Notes: generated by a model not told the origin, from the letters alone. DNA of 64,000 nt from Isoetes taiwanensis (GCA_021234155.1 JAJEKV010000284.1:250001-314000), one strand, 5' to 3'. Positions 46,000-58,572 are shown, numbered from the stretch's first letter. Numbers and translations: made by a program.

Positions 46000-47640
46000 T
46001 AAGATTTTGCCCATGCCGATGGCTCATAATCCGGTCTGAAGAGGCATTAAAAGCAAATGTCATACCCTTTTGTCTATCTGTTTTCTATGGAAATCTTTAA
46101 TAGAGAGTAGAAGGAGAGCATTACGTTTTTGCAGTTCATATGCTAATGATTTGATCACAACCTATGGTAGGTAAGACCTTTGCATGTGCCCCAATGCATC
46201 TTGGTAGGATATTGCATCCAATGAATATAAGAGTGCAACTATATATAGATAATGAAGCTATTGTCTCATGAACATGGATCTAATTGAAGCTTCTCCATAA
46301 GTTCTAAATTTAGTAGGGGCGTGGACTAAAACTTGCCTAGAAAATGACCAATGGGTGACTAAATAAAATGGGACCAATTTATCGTAATTAGAAGAAATTG
46401 TGTGATCAGTAAAAAATTTCCCTGATATAATGACATAGTTGAACCATTTTAAGGGAAAGCTTGACAGTGTTTTAAACCCATCGGATATAGGGCCTCTTCG
46501 ATGGACTATTGCTACATAAGCTTTTGATTATTACATACTTCCAACTGCTACATAAGCTTTTGATTATTATTATATACCTCCAACTACGGTCAATCAACTT
46601 CTAACCTAAGAACCACCTCCACCTCAGCCAATTCAATTTGATTTTTATAGCCCAACAATGCTCAATACCACTAAGAATAAGCATGTTATTGCTTTTAACA
46701 TAATAAGCAATAACATGCCCAATACCACCACGAAGTAAATCGCCTTCTGCATAATGTTTCTATGCAATGTTCGATAGACGTCCTAATATTTGCAGGTTCC
46801 AAATCATGCCCAGCAACGCTGGGAACCATAACTATTGTATAATAGTTTGGAGATCTAACTATTATGGTGTGTAAATAATCTTTTGAAAAAAGGAGGAAAG
46901 TGCTACACACTGCTTCATTTTGGCATAATCATATAATATACAGGTAACATATGATACATCATGTGCCATATATTTCTTGCCTGTGTTTTGAGGATAGATT
47001 GGCCTCTCAAGTGTTCAGAACTCTATTCTTTTCTAGAGCAGCGAAGGAAAGTTGAGAACTGCACGGCATGATACAAAATTCTTCTTTAATGTATCTAGAT
47101 GTTGTGAGTTTGTTGTTCTTGGTGACTTGCTTTCTGGTGTTTGCAAACTTCTAAAAGTATGTATCTCCAAGGGCTTGAAGAGATGATTTCAAGAATCCTT
47201 TGTGGTTTTCCATACCATATATTGTGTTTCTTTTAACTACTGCAATTGAAACCAACTCCATTTTTGAGCTGTACTTAAAGAATTGCGCATCTTAAAAAAT
47301 AGATAACCACCTTTAATTTATCATAAGAGTTATGCATGGTCCACTTACTATATGCATACCTTGAATTACGTAGCCCCATCCATATTCCATGATATTCAAT
47401 TGAATTTGACTTTACCATAAATAACAAAATAACCAAGGATTTTTAATATTAAATGAACCATAAAAAACCAAACAAAACTTGATATATTGTTTACCCTAAC
47501 ACGTATCTAAATTATAAGTTCTCAATTCCAACAAATAGTCTTCTTTCAAATAGTTTTTCTTTAGTGATAGGTGCCAAATTTGAGCCTTCATATCATTTAT
47601 CCTATGAATTAAATTAAGGGATTGCTGTACGACAAGGCCA
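46000..47640. other. AT-rich spacer with small repeats
   Basis: A 39-40-base tandem duplication with CTACATAAGCTTTTGATTAT lies at about 46510-46588. A degenerate Helitron-type hairpin TGCCCAGCAACGCTGGGAA is at 46807-46825, without a following CTAG. No gene is recognised. Confidence 0.6.
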
Positions 47641-47701
47641 TTCTTGAAACCAGAGTGAAGGCACGCTGAAGATCAACAACAAGGTCTTTCAGAGGTTACG
47701 A

Positions 47702-48017
47702 GGATCGTGCTGTTCTACTCAAAGCTTCTCAGGGATGTATCAATCAACACTATCTAATGTATAAGAGCCAGGTTTCTTTTAAATGTTGTTAGGCGTTTAG
47801 AAAGATAAAAAGTTACAAAACTTAGTGTAAATATAATGTAACGTGGAGACCCATATAACTTCACAACCACTCAGAATTGCCATGAACAAGCATCATGTTG
47901 TTCTACTTAAAGCTCTCAGAGATATAGATGCAACCCTACCTAATGAAGGAGCTAGGTTTATTTAAAACTTTGTTAATTGGAAACTTTTTGTTAAAATAAT
48001 AAGTTACAAAAGTTGGA
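47702..48017. repeat. Diverged ~120-bp duplication
   Basis: The segments 47702-47824 and 47892-48017 share GTTGTTCTACT(C/T)AAAGCT, CTCAG, TAATG...AGC(C/T)AGGTTT and AGTTACAAAA in the same order. Confidence 0.65.
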
Positions 48018-48057
48018 TCATTACTGCATCTTTTTCTTATTACGTCCACAACATTTA

Positions 48058-48101
48058 CAGAATTCCAACTTATGCCCAGCAACGCTGGGCATCCTTACTA
48101 G
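48058..48101 (+). mobile_element. Helitron-like 3' terminus
   Basis: CCAACTTA, hairpin TGCCCAGCAACGCTGGGCA at 48073-48091, then TCCTTACTAG. The next base is C instead of the usual T. The 5' end was not found. Confidence 0.6.
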
Positions 48102-48109
48102 CTTGAAAT

Positions 48110-49020
48110 AGAGTTTTATGTTTATGTTACAATACGATGATCATGCTATAATTTGTCACACTATAAGCCTTAATCATAAACATAGAGATATGTGAATTCT
48201 ATTGATTATATCAACAACACACAAGATAAGCATACTCAATTATGCAAGTCAATGCTACAACTAAAGCAAGACTTGGGTTTACACTCTCTCAAACAAGTAA
48301 CATTCTCTTATGCCACACGGTTCTTACAAAACTAATGCCTAGCATTGCCAAGGCTCACTTATAATGCAATAATGTTCAATGTTTAATAAATAAAAACTAG
48401 CAACTACTTTCACTTTGATTTACAACTTTGCCCATGTATGTGTCTCTACCAACTGCATTTGGCCAACATATTTTACATTTTATGTTCTATTTTGGAATAA
48501 CACATGCAGTCATTTACATTTTACATTCTATTTGGAACAATATGTGCACATGGGCATGCGTCCCATTTGCCTACTATAAACATAGAGTATGCAATAGTAA
48601 GAAATATATGCCTCAGTCTTACAATGGTCTTGACATATTAAATGCAATAATGTCCATACATTTAAACAAGCCATTGTGAAGTTGCTACTACTTTCACCCC
48701 ATTTTCACTTTTGCTCACACGTTCCACCAATTACATATAACTGCATTTGCCTAGGTATATCCATTTTGGACTAACATATGCACATCGAAGAGCACTTCTA
48801 TCATTCCAGCCTATAATCTCATAGGATGTCAAATGGCTGAAACCAATGAACAACATACAAGCATACATACATGTTTATTATTATTAAATGTTTCTTTAAT
48901 GTTTTGTATCTTTCATGTGATCAAGATACCCTTCACTTATTTGCACTATTTATAGACACCATTACATCTAAAATACTGTATTACATCTACAAACACCATT
49001 CCCTCTATTCACATGCATGT
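48110..49020. other. AT-rich spacer
   Basis: A phrase ACATTTTA(C)ATTCTATTTTGGAA is duplicated near 48474 and 48514. No gene recognised. Part of this may be the body of the Helitron-like element ending at 49056. Confidence 0.5.
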
Positions 49021-49056
49021 GGATAATGCCCGGCATTGCTGGGCACACGTTTCTAG
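49010..49056 (+). mobile_element. Helitron-like 3' terminus, diverged
   Basis: Hairpin TGCCCGGCATTGCTGGGCA at 49027-49045, then CACGTTTCTAG, followed by T. One stem position differs from the main family. Confidence 0.6.
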
Positions 49057-49468
49057 TCTGATTGGAATTTAGATTCATCAAGGGATTCATGATCAAGGCC
49101 AGAAACACCAAATAGCTCATTTGTTTCCTTTCCACCACTAGAAAATGTAACTAGTGTCATGGACATAGCATTTTCAGCCTCCTTAAGAGCAGTTCCCTAT
49201 ACTACATCTGATGCAAGTCCAGCACAAAGAACATAATGCAAAATTGACAACAAATTCGACCAAATAATTAAGAAAAGATATTGTTTGAAGCCAGAATAAG
49301 AGTAGAAAATGAACATTTTATTTTAAACCCACTTGGTGAGCCATACAAAAACTTGCTTTCTTCTATATGCAGAAAGCCTTGGGTCTACAAGTGCCAAAAT
49401 AACAAGAGAGGTCCAAGACATGTCCTCAATAGCACTAAACTAATCCGCAATCAATACCAAAATAATAA

Positions 49469-51563
49469 TTAGAAGCAGATCCAACTATCAACAAGTTTTA
49501 GAGTGGTCCGATCAAAAGTACGAGATACCCATCCTTCTTTGGTAACCTCCACGATCTTTGTCTTGATACAAGCTGTGGTAAATTGCTTGTATAAGTCTGA
49601 CCCTTTAGCTTTGGACTTTGCAAGAGCAAGAAATGCATTGCTGTTTTCTCGTTTGAAGTTGCTACAGAAATTTAAGATCTCGAAAGGTGTAACTTCATCT
49701 AATCTTTCTTTTTCCAATGTAACTAAACAGACATTTTTATGTATTGCAGACCCTAGTGAGGCAAAATCCTTTAAAGCTTGGCCATTAATAACCTGCACAA
49801 CATAAAATTCAATGGTAGTCATTAAAAACAGCTTCGACTTTAAGTATAAAGCATGTTACCTGCATCTTAGAGTCAAGAATAATCTTGCAGGATTCAGATT
49901 CTATAAGCGGAGAGAGGCGATTGATTGGCCAACGTATGTACCATGCCTTCATTTCACTTCCCAAGTTTCCAAATGTGTCAACTCCAGCACATGGTGGATA
50001 TGGCAGTGTCACCTCACCACAATCCTCATCCACAACTTGCACAATCAAGGAAACATTGCCATTGCCAATTAATACACCATGGATAAGGCCCTCTGGATCC
50101 ACACGATGGATCTTTCCCACTCCCATTGGCATACCATCCGTCACCAAAGATACAAAATGATTGTCATAATCCTTTTTGTTCTTCAAACACAAACAATGAC
50201 AAGCTTAATTTCTTTCATGCTATTTCCACATAAAGATTGCAAATCTTATGAAATATACCTCATCGCGAATATGTTGAGTTACCCATTCTGAATCCACACT
50301 TCCGTCACTTTGCCGTTTTCTCTGATATCGTGCTGCTGGTTCTTTCATTGATTCTTTTTCTGCATCATCATCAGATTCATCGTCATGCATTCTGGCCACG
50401 ACTCTTCCACCTACAAAACAATGAAAATGAGAAAAGGAATTAATGAATACACCAACAGCATATAAAATAGGGAATTGATGACTTGTAGAAATATAAAATG
50501 CACACGTACCCCTATTAACAGTCTTCCAATCTTCTTTTTTGTGTATATGTGTTCCTTTTCAAAAGGAAGGCATACATCAGCCATATTAGCACCAAGACTC
50601 GACATTTTAACGGTGAATATATGATAGGAAATATTATCAACTCTGCAAATAACATCAGCAGCCCCAATGACAAACTCCTTATCATAGAAAAATGGAGGAC
50701 GTTGGTAACCTGCAGACAAGAGCTTATCAAAAAATGATAAATCCGTCTTATCCAGTGTCAAGGATGATGCAACCAATGAAACATGGTCATCTTCTTCATA
50801 GTTTTGAGAAAACTTATTTTCTCTTAGTCTTAAGCGTCTCTTTGCACCTGAAATAACTGAGTTAACTGTCTCCCTAACAAACCTTTCTGGAACAGGATAC
50901 GTCACATTTGGCCAACATATTGTCTTCAAAGATCTATCTGCCATCAAACGGTCCACTAACTTATCCCTCGTCTTTATCCATTTGTTGTTTCTTGAAGAAG
51001 CCCTCTTGAATTCTGGTAAAGTGAAGTTTGGGAAAGATTCTAACGCAGCAGTTCGGATTATCGATGATTATCCATCATCAGAATCCATTGTGCCTGATGA
51101 CCTATTTTTTTCAAAGCTAATCTACCATTCTTTTCTGATCCCCTACTCAAAGATGTAAAAACTAGCCCTGCATTTGGAATCTTATCTGACGGCATTTGCC
51201 CAAATTGCTCCAATATATCACTACCATGCTTTTTATATTTTTTTCCTCCCACAATAGGAACTTGATGAACAGATGGTACTGAATGGTCAAATGATGGTTC
51301 AGTCCTAGAATTAGAGACAGAAAAAATACCTTCACTAGATTAGGACTTGATTTCATCCCGCAAAGCAACAATTCCTGCAGCTACTCCAATCAGTAGTCCC
51401 AACTTCTGCCAATCAGATGACTCCAAATTAAGAAACGAAATTCCAAAAACGTGATTCTCTCAATCTGCTCAGCAACAGAAGGAAATCTCTTGGCAATGTA
51501 AGAAGCGATTTGAGATGGCTCCCATTTAGATAATTCAGATACAAACGGCACTTGATCAGACAT
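49469..51563 (-). pseudogene. Multi-exon gene with SAM-like start and DUF8039-like end, nearly intact
   Basis: Minus strand. ATG at 51563: MSDQVPFVSELSKWEPSQIA, SVAEQIERI, then after a one-base shift FLNLESSDWQKLGLLIGVAA, a SAM-like helical domain. A TAA follows (about 51353), then VPSVHQVPIVGGKKYKKHG; a second shift at an A7 run and a TAA near 51060. From there ESFPNFTLPEFKRASSRN, KRRLRLR and YQRPPFFYDKEFVIGAADV run open to 50506. Four GT-AG introns are not needed: three suffice (50411-50505, 50181-50258, 49793-49859; 95, 78 and 67 bases), all in phase. Exon 50180-49860 holds GMPMGVGKIHRVDPEGLIHG and PYPPCAGVDTFGNLG, like the DUF8039 domain near plant transposon Ulp1 genes (name from memory). 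The last exon, 49792-49469, reads VINGQALKDFASLGSAIHKN and ends with TAA. Two stops and two shifts lie only in the first 500 bases, so decay is recent or partial. Confidence 0.6.
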
Positions 51564-52239
51564 GTCAATCAGAAAGAGATGTACTCGGTTGGAAAACCAC
51601 TTACTTATACTCACGATGGAATTTGTTGAAAAGCTCAGAATAATTTCCGTCGTAATGCTTTATCCTGGAAGAGGCGTTTCCATACCTGATAGTTGGATTG
51701 ATTTACTGTGTCGTTTCCCACCAGGTAATTGATTTCTGTGGTAGTTTGAAATTAGGTTTAGGACATTTACGAAAAACCCTCTTTTTTTCGTAACTTTTGC
51801 ATTTTTTGGAATGTTGTGTGAATGTTAAATCTTCTTGACTTAAAAAATCATTCTACAAGCAAGCAACCATGTACTTGAAGGCACAAAGTGGAAATTAATT
51901 TCTAAATGTGAAGAGGGTGCATTTGCAAGTCATTTGTTATGATTAAGTGTTTTGTTTGAGATGTGTGGATTTTTGAAATAAGTGCTCTATGTGAATGCTA
52001 ATACTTGATAACTTATGAAATCTATCTAAACATATATTTTGATTTTTACCTTTGTCAGCACTTAAAAGTTCTAAAAGCAGGACACAATTCCCAACATCAG
52101 GAATGAAGGCATAAGGTAAAAATTTGGGATCGGATGCATGTTGCCATGATTGAAATATAGGTAAAGCATAACAATGATATGCTCATCCATTCAAGCATGC
52201 TGCAAACGTGTGGGCATGTTTCATGAACCATGTGTGGTG

Positions 52240-53900
52240 CCATAGGCAACCACCTCATCAGGCCCTTGTGGAAATCCTGCAGGCAAGCGCTCGACCACTT
52301 TAAAGGCAGGAAGGCTACCGAAACGTAAACCCTACAGGTTTAGTAGGGTTTAGGTTTTGGGGCATCAAAACCACTCCATTTGCTAATCCCACCGTCCAAA
52401 TGGTAGCTCTTGTTCCTTGAATCATCTCCAAAAAGAAAAAATGGACATCCACTGCACGGGCGTACCAATCCACAAATTATCCCCTTTCCGACGTAGGGGC
52501 ACGAGGTGGATATATGGCGTGTTCCTCCAATTCGGCAGCTATACCAAGCTTGGAATGCAGTTTTGGCTTCATGCACAACTCCAAGCAACCAATTTACTCT
52601 AGGGACCAGCTATTATGACCAATAGACCCAAACTCAACTTGCTATATGCAACTAGTCGAGCTCTCGCTCAATGCACTCCTTGCCTATACTGCGTGCACTA
52701 GTCTTAATTAAATGTAGCATGTACAAGGAAGTAGGGGCAGTTGATTAGTCGTTGCTCTTCATGCATGTGCCCTAGGGTAACTATGGCCTTCTAGAAGCAA
52801 CCGCGTAGTCGAAATTTCATGACGTGCCTTTCTGGCATGGCCAGTGGCACCTTGTCCAGTTTGTCATGAAGCATTGCAAGGGGCAACTTTGGAATAGGTG
52901 CCTCGGGAGGGTTTTTTTGTTCTCTCTCTTGGGTTCTCTCTTCAGACCCTTGTTGAAACCCTGCAGACAAGTGCTCGACCACTTTAAAGGCAGGGAAGGC
53001 TACCGAAACCTAAACCCTACAGGTTTAGTAGGGTTTAGGTTTTGGGGCACCAAAACCACTACATTTGCTAATCCCACCATTCAAATGGTAGCTCGTAGTC
53101 TCTGAATCATCTCCAAAAAGAAAAAATGGACATCCACTGCACGGGCGTACCAACCCCCAAATTACCCCCTTTCCGACGTAGGGGCACGACGTGGATATAT
53201 GGCATGTTTGGCTTCATGCACGACTCCAAGGCAACCAATTTACTCTAGGGACCAGCTGTTATGACCAATAGAGCCAAACTCAACTTGCTATATGCAACTA
53301 GTCGAGCTTTCACTCAATGCACTCCTTGCCTGTAGTGTGTGCGCTAGTCTTAATTAAACGTAGCATGTACAAGGAAGTAGGGGCAGTTGATCGGTCGTTG
53401 CTCTTCATGCATGTGCCCTAGGGTAACTATGGCCTTCTAGAAGCAACCACATAGTCAAAATTTCGTGACGTGCCTCTCTGGCATGGCCAGTGGCACCTTC
53501 TCCGGTTTGTCATGAAGCATCGCAAGGGGCAACTTTGGAATAGGTGCCTCCTGAGGGTGTTTTTGTTCTCTCTCTTGGGTTCTCTCTTCAGACCCTTGTG
53601 GAAACCCTGCAGGCAAGCACTCGACCACTTTAAAGGGAGGGAAGGCTACCGAAACCTAAACCCTACAGGTTTAGTAGGGTTTAGGTTTTGAGACACCAAA
53701 ACCACTCCATTTGCTAATCCCACCGTCCAAATGGTAGCTCGTGTTCCCTGAATCATTTCCAAAAAGAAAAAATGGACATCCACTGAACGGGCGTACCAAC
53801 CCCCAAATTAACCCCTTTCCGACGTAGGGGCACGAGGTGGATATATGGCGTGTTCCTGTTCCTCCAATTCGGCAGCTATACTGAGCTTGGAATGCAGCAT
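52240..53900. repeat. ~650-bp tandem repeat, two and a half copies
   Basis: The landmark GACCCTTGTNGAAACCCTGCAG occurs at about 52262, 52945 and 53590, giving periods of about 683 and 646. The unit contains CTTTCCGACGTAGGGGCACG, GCTATATGCAACTAGTCGAG and TTCATGCATGTGCCCTAGGG. Copies are about 90 percent alike; copy 1 has an extra ~40 bases that copy 2 lacks. A partial copy (ATGCACGAATCCAAGGCAAC onward) lies at 56230-56420, beyond the inserted Helitron. Open frames repeated in each copy (RNLNPTGLVGFRF) are unit translations, not genes. Confidence 0.92.
52321..53688. repeat. Telobox hairpin in each 650-bp unit
   Basis: AAACCTAAACCCTAC pairs perfectly with GTAGGGTTTAGGTTT around a seven-base loop AGGTTTA. 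Copies lie at 52321-52357 (one mismatch), 53006-53042 and 53652-53688. Each arm contains AAACCCTA, the plant telobox, equal to a unit of plant telomeric DNA. Confidence 0.88.
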
Positions 53901-54240
53901 TAGAGGAAATTTGAGATCTCATTTCATCCCCATAAGAATCCTCCAATGGAATGGCTACCCTCTATTAACTGCAATTAATGCAGCACCAACAACTTCATTG
54001 CCGTTGTTTTTCCCCCATAACTTTTGATCCACTTGTCAAAATGTTGCGGCGTTTGTTGCATTAGATGCGGAATGAAAAGACCTTTCCAATGATATATGGT
54101 TATGATGTATTTCAATATGGTCATATGCGTTAACCTTAAAAAAATATAATTTTTTGCTTATTTCTTATCTTATATTATAAAGTTATACCGTAAGTGTTGG
54201 ACCATGCCCTAATTTAAATGGCTCAGATTATCAAATTGCA

Positions 54241-55938
54241 TCCGAAGGCCAAGATTTATCGTATGACTTCCCACCAATGTGATTGGTTATCGCTTTGATC
54301 TCTTAAGAGGAAAAGGAAAAGGAAAAGGGAGGACGAAAGGGGAAAATGATGGGTAAAAAGGCACGAGGAAAAGGGGAAGAGGGAAAGGGGAAAAGGGAAG
54401 GTAAGGGAAAAAGGGGAAGAAGAAAAGGGTGAGGAAAGAGAAAAATGGCATGGGAAAAAAGAAAAAAAAAAGGTAAAAGAAAAGGGGGAAGGAGGAAAAG
54501 GAAGGGAGAAAAGGACAATGGGAAAAGAGGAAGAGGGAAAGGGTGAGGAAAGGAGGAAAAGGGAAGGGCAAAAGGGGAAGAGAAAAATGGTCCAGAGATG
54601 AAAAAAAACATGGGAAAATAAAAAGGGAAAGAAAAAACAAAAAAGGAGGCGGAATGGGGGAAAAGGGAAGGGAAAAAGGGAACGAGGAAACGGGAGAGGA
54701 AAATGGAAAAGAGGAAGAGGGGAAGGGCACGGGAAAAGTCTGAAGAGGAAAATGGTGAGGAAAAGAAAAAAAGAGAGGGAAAAAGAGCATGGGAAAGGGG
54801 AAAGGAAAACAAAAAAGGGGGGATAGGGAAATGGGAAAAGGGAAAGGGGTGGGAAAGGAGGAAACAAGAATGGAAAATAAAATTGGAAAGAGAAATGGAA
54901 AAGGAAGGGGGAAAGGAAAGGGAAAAAGGGCTCATGGAAAAGGAAGGCAAAGGAAAAAGGAAAAGAGTGGCAAAAAGGAGGGGAAAGGAAGGAAAAAGGG
55001 CAAGAGGAAAAGAGAGAGGAAAAAGGGCACAAGGAAAAGGAAGAGGAAACGAGAAAAATGAAGAGGCAAAGGGTGAGGAAAGGGAAAGAAAGCAAGGAAA
55101 AAGATCATGAAAATTGAAAAAAAAAGGGAATAGGGAAAGGGAAAAAGGTGAAGAAAGGAGGAAAAGAGGCACGTAAAAGGGTGGGAAAAAAGGAATGGAC
55201 AAAAGCATGGGAAAAAGAAAGGAAAAGAGAAAAGGAAGGGGCAAGGGAAAGGGGAAAAAGGCACGGGATAAAGAAAAAGGGCAGAGAAAAGATGAAAAAA
55301 TATTGAAAAAGATAATAAAAAAAAAGGGGAGATGAAAATGGGAGGGGGGAGTGAAAAGGAAAAAAGGTACAAGAAAAAGGGGAGAGAGAAATAGGAAAAC
55401 GTAGGGCATGCAATAAAGAGGGTGGGGAAAAGAAGAAAAGGGGCACATGAAAAAGACGGTGGGAAAAGGGAAAGGGAAAGGGAAAGGGAAAGGGAAAGGG
55501 GAAAGGGAAGAGGAAAGGGAAAGGGAAGAGGAAAGGGAAAGGGAAAAACGGCACGGAAATATTAGGAAGAAAGGGGAAAGACCGAAAAGGGAAGATAAAA
55601 AATTCATAGAAAAAGGGAGAACGAAAAAAGGAAAAGGGAAAAGGGAAGGGAATGGAAGGGGAGGGAGAGGGGGGACAAAGGAAAAAGAAGAGGTGAAGGA
55701 AAAATAGGGAAAAAGAAAAAAGAAAAGTGCGTAAGAGAATGATGAAAAAATAAAACGCGGGATAGAGCAAAAGACAAAGGAAGGGAAATGGTGTTGAATA
55801 CACAAAAACCTTTTATAGCCCAGCAATGCTGGACTTGGTTTCTATTATATTATATTATGAAAATGAGTCTGAGATGAACAGATATCCATCCACACAGGTT
55901 CCCAACTTATGCCCAGCAATGCTGGGCACCATTACTAG
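54241..55938 (+). mobile_element. Helitron-like element 1 with polypurine interior
   Basis: The element starts TCCGAAGGCCAAGATTTATC after an A and ends hairpin TGCCCAGCAATGCTGGGCA (55910-55928), then CCATTACTAG, before a T. These are the expected A|TC...CTRR|T Helitron borders. The interior from 54303 to 55790 is almost wholly A and G on the plus strand, built from AAAAGGG, GGAAAAGG and GAGGAAAAG words. A second, degenerate hairpin AGCCCAGCAATGCTGGACT is at 55816, followed by TTCTATT. There is no RepHel gene, so it is non-autonomous. The copy at 60.5 kb has the same start, interior and end. Minus-strand frames of up to 507 codons (S/F/P-rich) are composition artefacts. Confidence 0.8.
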
Positions 55939-55955
55939 TATATTTATATCGTAAA

Positions 55956-56820
55956 AGATGTATGAATGGGTTATCACTAGATAGATCTTGTGAAGACGAA
56001 CCCATTGCTACAAAAAGTTTTTGAATCGGAGTTCTAGATCAAAAGTTATAATGAAAAAATGATACTACAGAAGTTAGTTGCAGCTGCATTAATTACAGGC
56101 TGCCACATAATACTGGAATGAGATATACTGAAGCTCTTCTCTTATTGGACAGTTTAAAAAGCTGACATGGCATTTTAAGCATCCCTTAATGGGACAAAAT
56201 GTGATCTCATTTTTCCTCTAATGTTTTGGCTTCATGCACGAATCCAAGGCAACCAATTTACTCTAGGGACCAGTTGTTATGACCAACAGAGCCAAACTCA
56301 ACTTGCTATATGCAACTAGTCGAACTTTCGCTCAATGCACTCCATGCCTGTAGTGCGTGCGCTAGTCTTAATTAAACATTCCATGCACAAGGAAGTAGGG
56401 GCAGTTGATCCGGGCAAGCATGTACAAGGAAGTAGGGGTGTTTGACAGTTGTACCAACACCCAAATTTCTCCCTTTCCCATGTAGGGGCACGTTGGACAT
56501 GTTTGTGTTATGCTAACATCCACCTTGGCCAAACTTGCCTGGTTCAGTAGCTTCAGATGAACTAAATATTAGAATGCATTGAACCCTTAATGCATGGGTA
56601 TTATGCAAGATGTAGTAGGCCATCATCTAGATCGATTGAATTAACCTCGGGCCTTTTGAACTGGACGTATAACCATCATGTGGCCAAGCAGTTCTAGTGC
56701 TTTCTCTGTAAATTATGGTGGATTTCACAATATTGCATGGATGTATATGTCTTAGGGTGCATGTGTATTTGATTGCATTGTATGTACAAGATTAGTCTGT
56801 ACCATGCCTTACATGCACGT
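55956..56820. other. Spacer with a partial 650-bp unit
   Basis: Contains the partial tandem-unit copy at about 56230-56420, then AT-rich sequence. No gene recognised. Confidence 0.6.
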
Positions 56821-58035
56821 GGGATAAGCTAGCTAGTCTGTACAAGATTAGTCTAGTATGTAACAAAGTAATAAAAAATCAATGGAACTAGGATGGTGGC
56901 ACTAGGATGGTGAGGCTAAAAAAGCCATGCCCCTAGAGTTGCCCCTAGGACCTAGACTTCCTAAGACGGGATTAAATCCTGCCTACAAAGTGTGCATGTA
57001 AGGCAAAAGTTTTGCCCAGTGGATGTGTGGCGAGTTGATATAGGCCTAGTAATGCCAAAATAAATGTACATTTGGTCATGGGTTCAAACCTTGCCAATGT
57101 GGGAAGTTGGTTACTAGGGGTATACGATGATAATCCCCGACGTGGTAGAACTTAAAAGCCTATACGTGGTAGAACTTAAAAGCCTATACGTAGCTAGCTT
57201 ATCCCACTTTGGCGGCCACAAGGCAGTGGGATAAGCTAGCTAGTCTATACAAGATTAGTCTAGTCTAGTATGGACCTTAAACAAAGTAATAAAAAATCAA
57301 TGGAACTAGGATGGTGAGGCTAAAAAAGCCATGCCCCACCTAGACATCCTAAGAGGGGATTAAATCCTGCCTACAAAGTGTGCATGTAAGGCAAAAGTTT
57401 TGCATAACGGATGTGTGGTGAGTTGGTGTAGGCCTAGTATTGCCAAAATAAATGTATATTTGGTCGTGGGTTCAAACCTTGCCAATGTGATTTATATTTG
57501 GAAGTTGGTTACTAGGGGTATACGATGATGATCCCCGATGTGGTAGAACTTAAAAACCTATACGTGTCCTCCACTTTGGCTGCCGCAAGGCAGTGGGATA
57601 AGCTAGCTAGTCTGTACAAGATTAGTCTAGTATAGACCTTAAACAAAGTAATAAAAAATCAATGGAACTAGGATGGTGGCACTAGGATGGTGAGGTTAAA
57701 AAAGCCATGCCCCTATAGTTGCCTCTAGGACCTAGACTTCCTAAGATGGGATTAAATCATGCCTACAAAGTATGCATGTAAGGCAAAAGTTTTGCCTAAC
57801 GGATGTGTGGTGAGTTGGTATAGGCCTAGTAATGCCAAAATAAATGTACATTTAGTCATGGGTTCAAACCTTGCCAATGTGATTTATATTTGGAATGGAA
57901 GTTGGTTACTAGGGGTATACGATGATGATCCCGGACGTGGTAGAACTTAAAAGCCTATACGTGTCCTCCAATTTGGCTGCCGCAAGGCAGTGGGATAAGC
58001 TAGCTAGTCTGTACAAGATCAGTCTAGTATGGACC
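56821..58035 (+). repeat. Three and a bit tandem units carrying a tRNA-SINE-like core
   Basis: GGGATAAGCTAGCTAGTCT starts units at 56821, 57228, 57595 and 57992 (periods 407, 367, 397). Each unit contains GGATGTGTGGYGAGTTGRTR, resembling a Pol III A box (TGGCGCAGTTGGT), and about 45 bases later GGTTCAAACC, resembling a B box (57081-57090, 57469-57478, 57861-57870). This is the promoter arrangement of tRNA-derived SINEs. Unit 1 also has an internal 25-base duplication (GTGGTAGAACTTAAAAGCCT). Unit 4 breaks off after about 40 bases. No complete tRNA cloverleaf is formed. Confidence 0.8.
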
Positions 58036-58572
58036 CACCCATGACAAATATTGAATTGGGGTGAAACTTGCGTTTGCTAACGTAGGTTATATTTTTTATC
58101 AGGCAATTGCCAAACAATTTGAGGTCTTTGGACGAACTCTTTGAGGCCAACATCTTCAATGTATTTGCAATACTTTCCAATACAATGACGAATTAACCTT
58201 CACAATAGAACTTCAATTAACGAACAAAACGATGACCTAATCCCACCAATCAGACCAAAACGATGACCTAATCCGACCTACCTGAGACAGTACCAGGCCT
58301 GCTTTTCAGAAGGATCCAAAAGCATAGCAAGAGGTGAGTGCATCTTTTTGTGTAAGGAATGTCATTTTGGAAATTAATTACTTGAAATGAAATTCTGTCT
58401 ATGGCTGCAAATTATATCTGTGGAAATTAGTTTTATCTATGTCTATGGAAGTTAAATACTGCAAACTTATGGCTGTCTATACAAGCAATAGAGACATAGG
58501 AGAATTAAATCTATTAACATATTATGATGTGCACTAGACAAATGCTAGGAAAATTAATTCTATTTACAAATT

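Noticed and set aside
53470-53691. 73-codon plus-strand frame repeated with small changes at 52824
   Set aside because: It is repeated because the 650-bp unit is repeated, and differences between copies show no bias for synonymous sites that I can see.
54303-55826. 507-codon minus-strand frame rich in Ser, Phe and Pro, and similar frames at 60515-62107 (530 codons)
   Set aside because: They arise because a strand of only C and T cannot form stop codons. All three frames are open over the same stretch and the products are low-complexity.
57081-57870. tRNA genes at the GGTTCAAACC sites
   Set aside because: No acceptor stem or anticodon arm can be formed; only the A- and B-box-like parts are present, as in SINEs.
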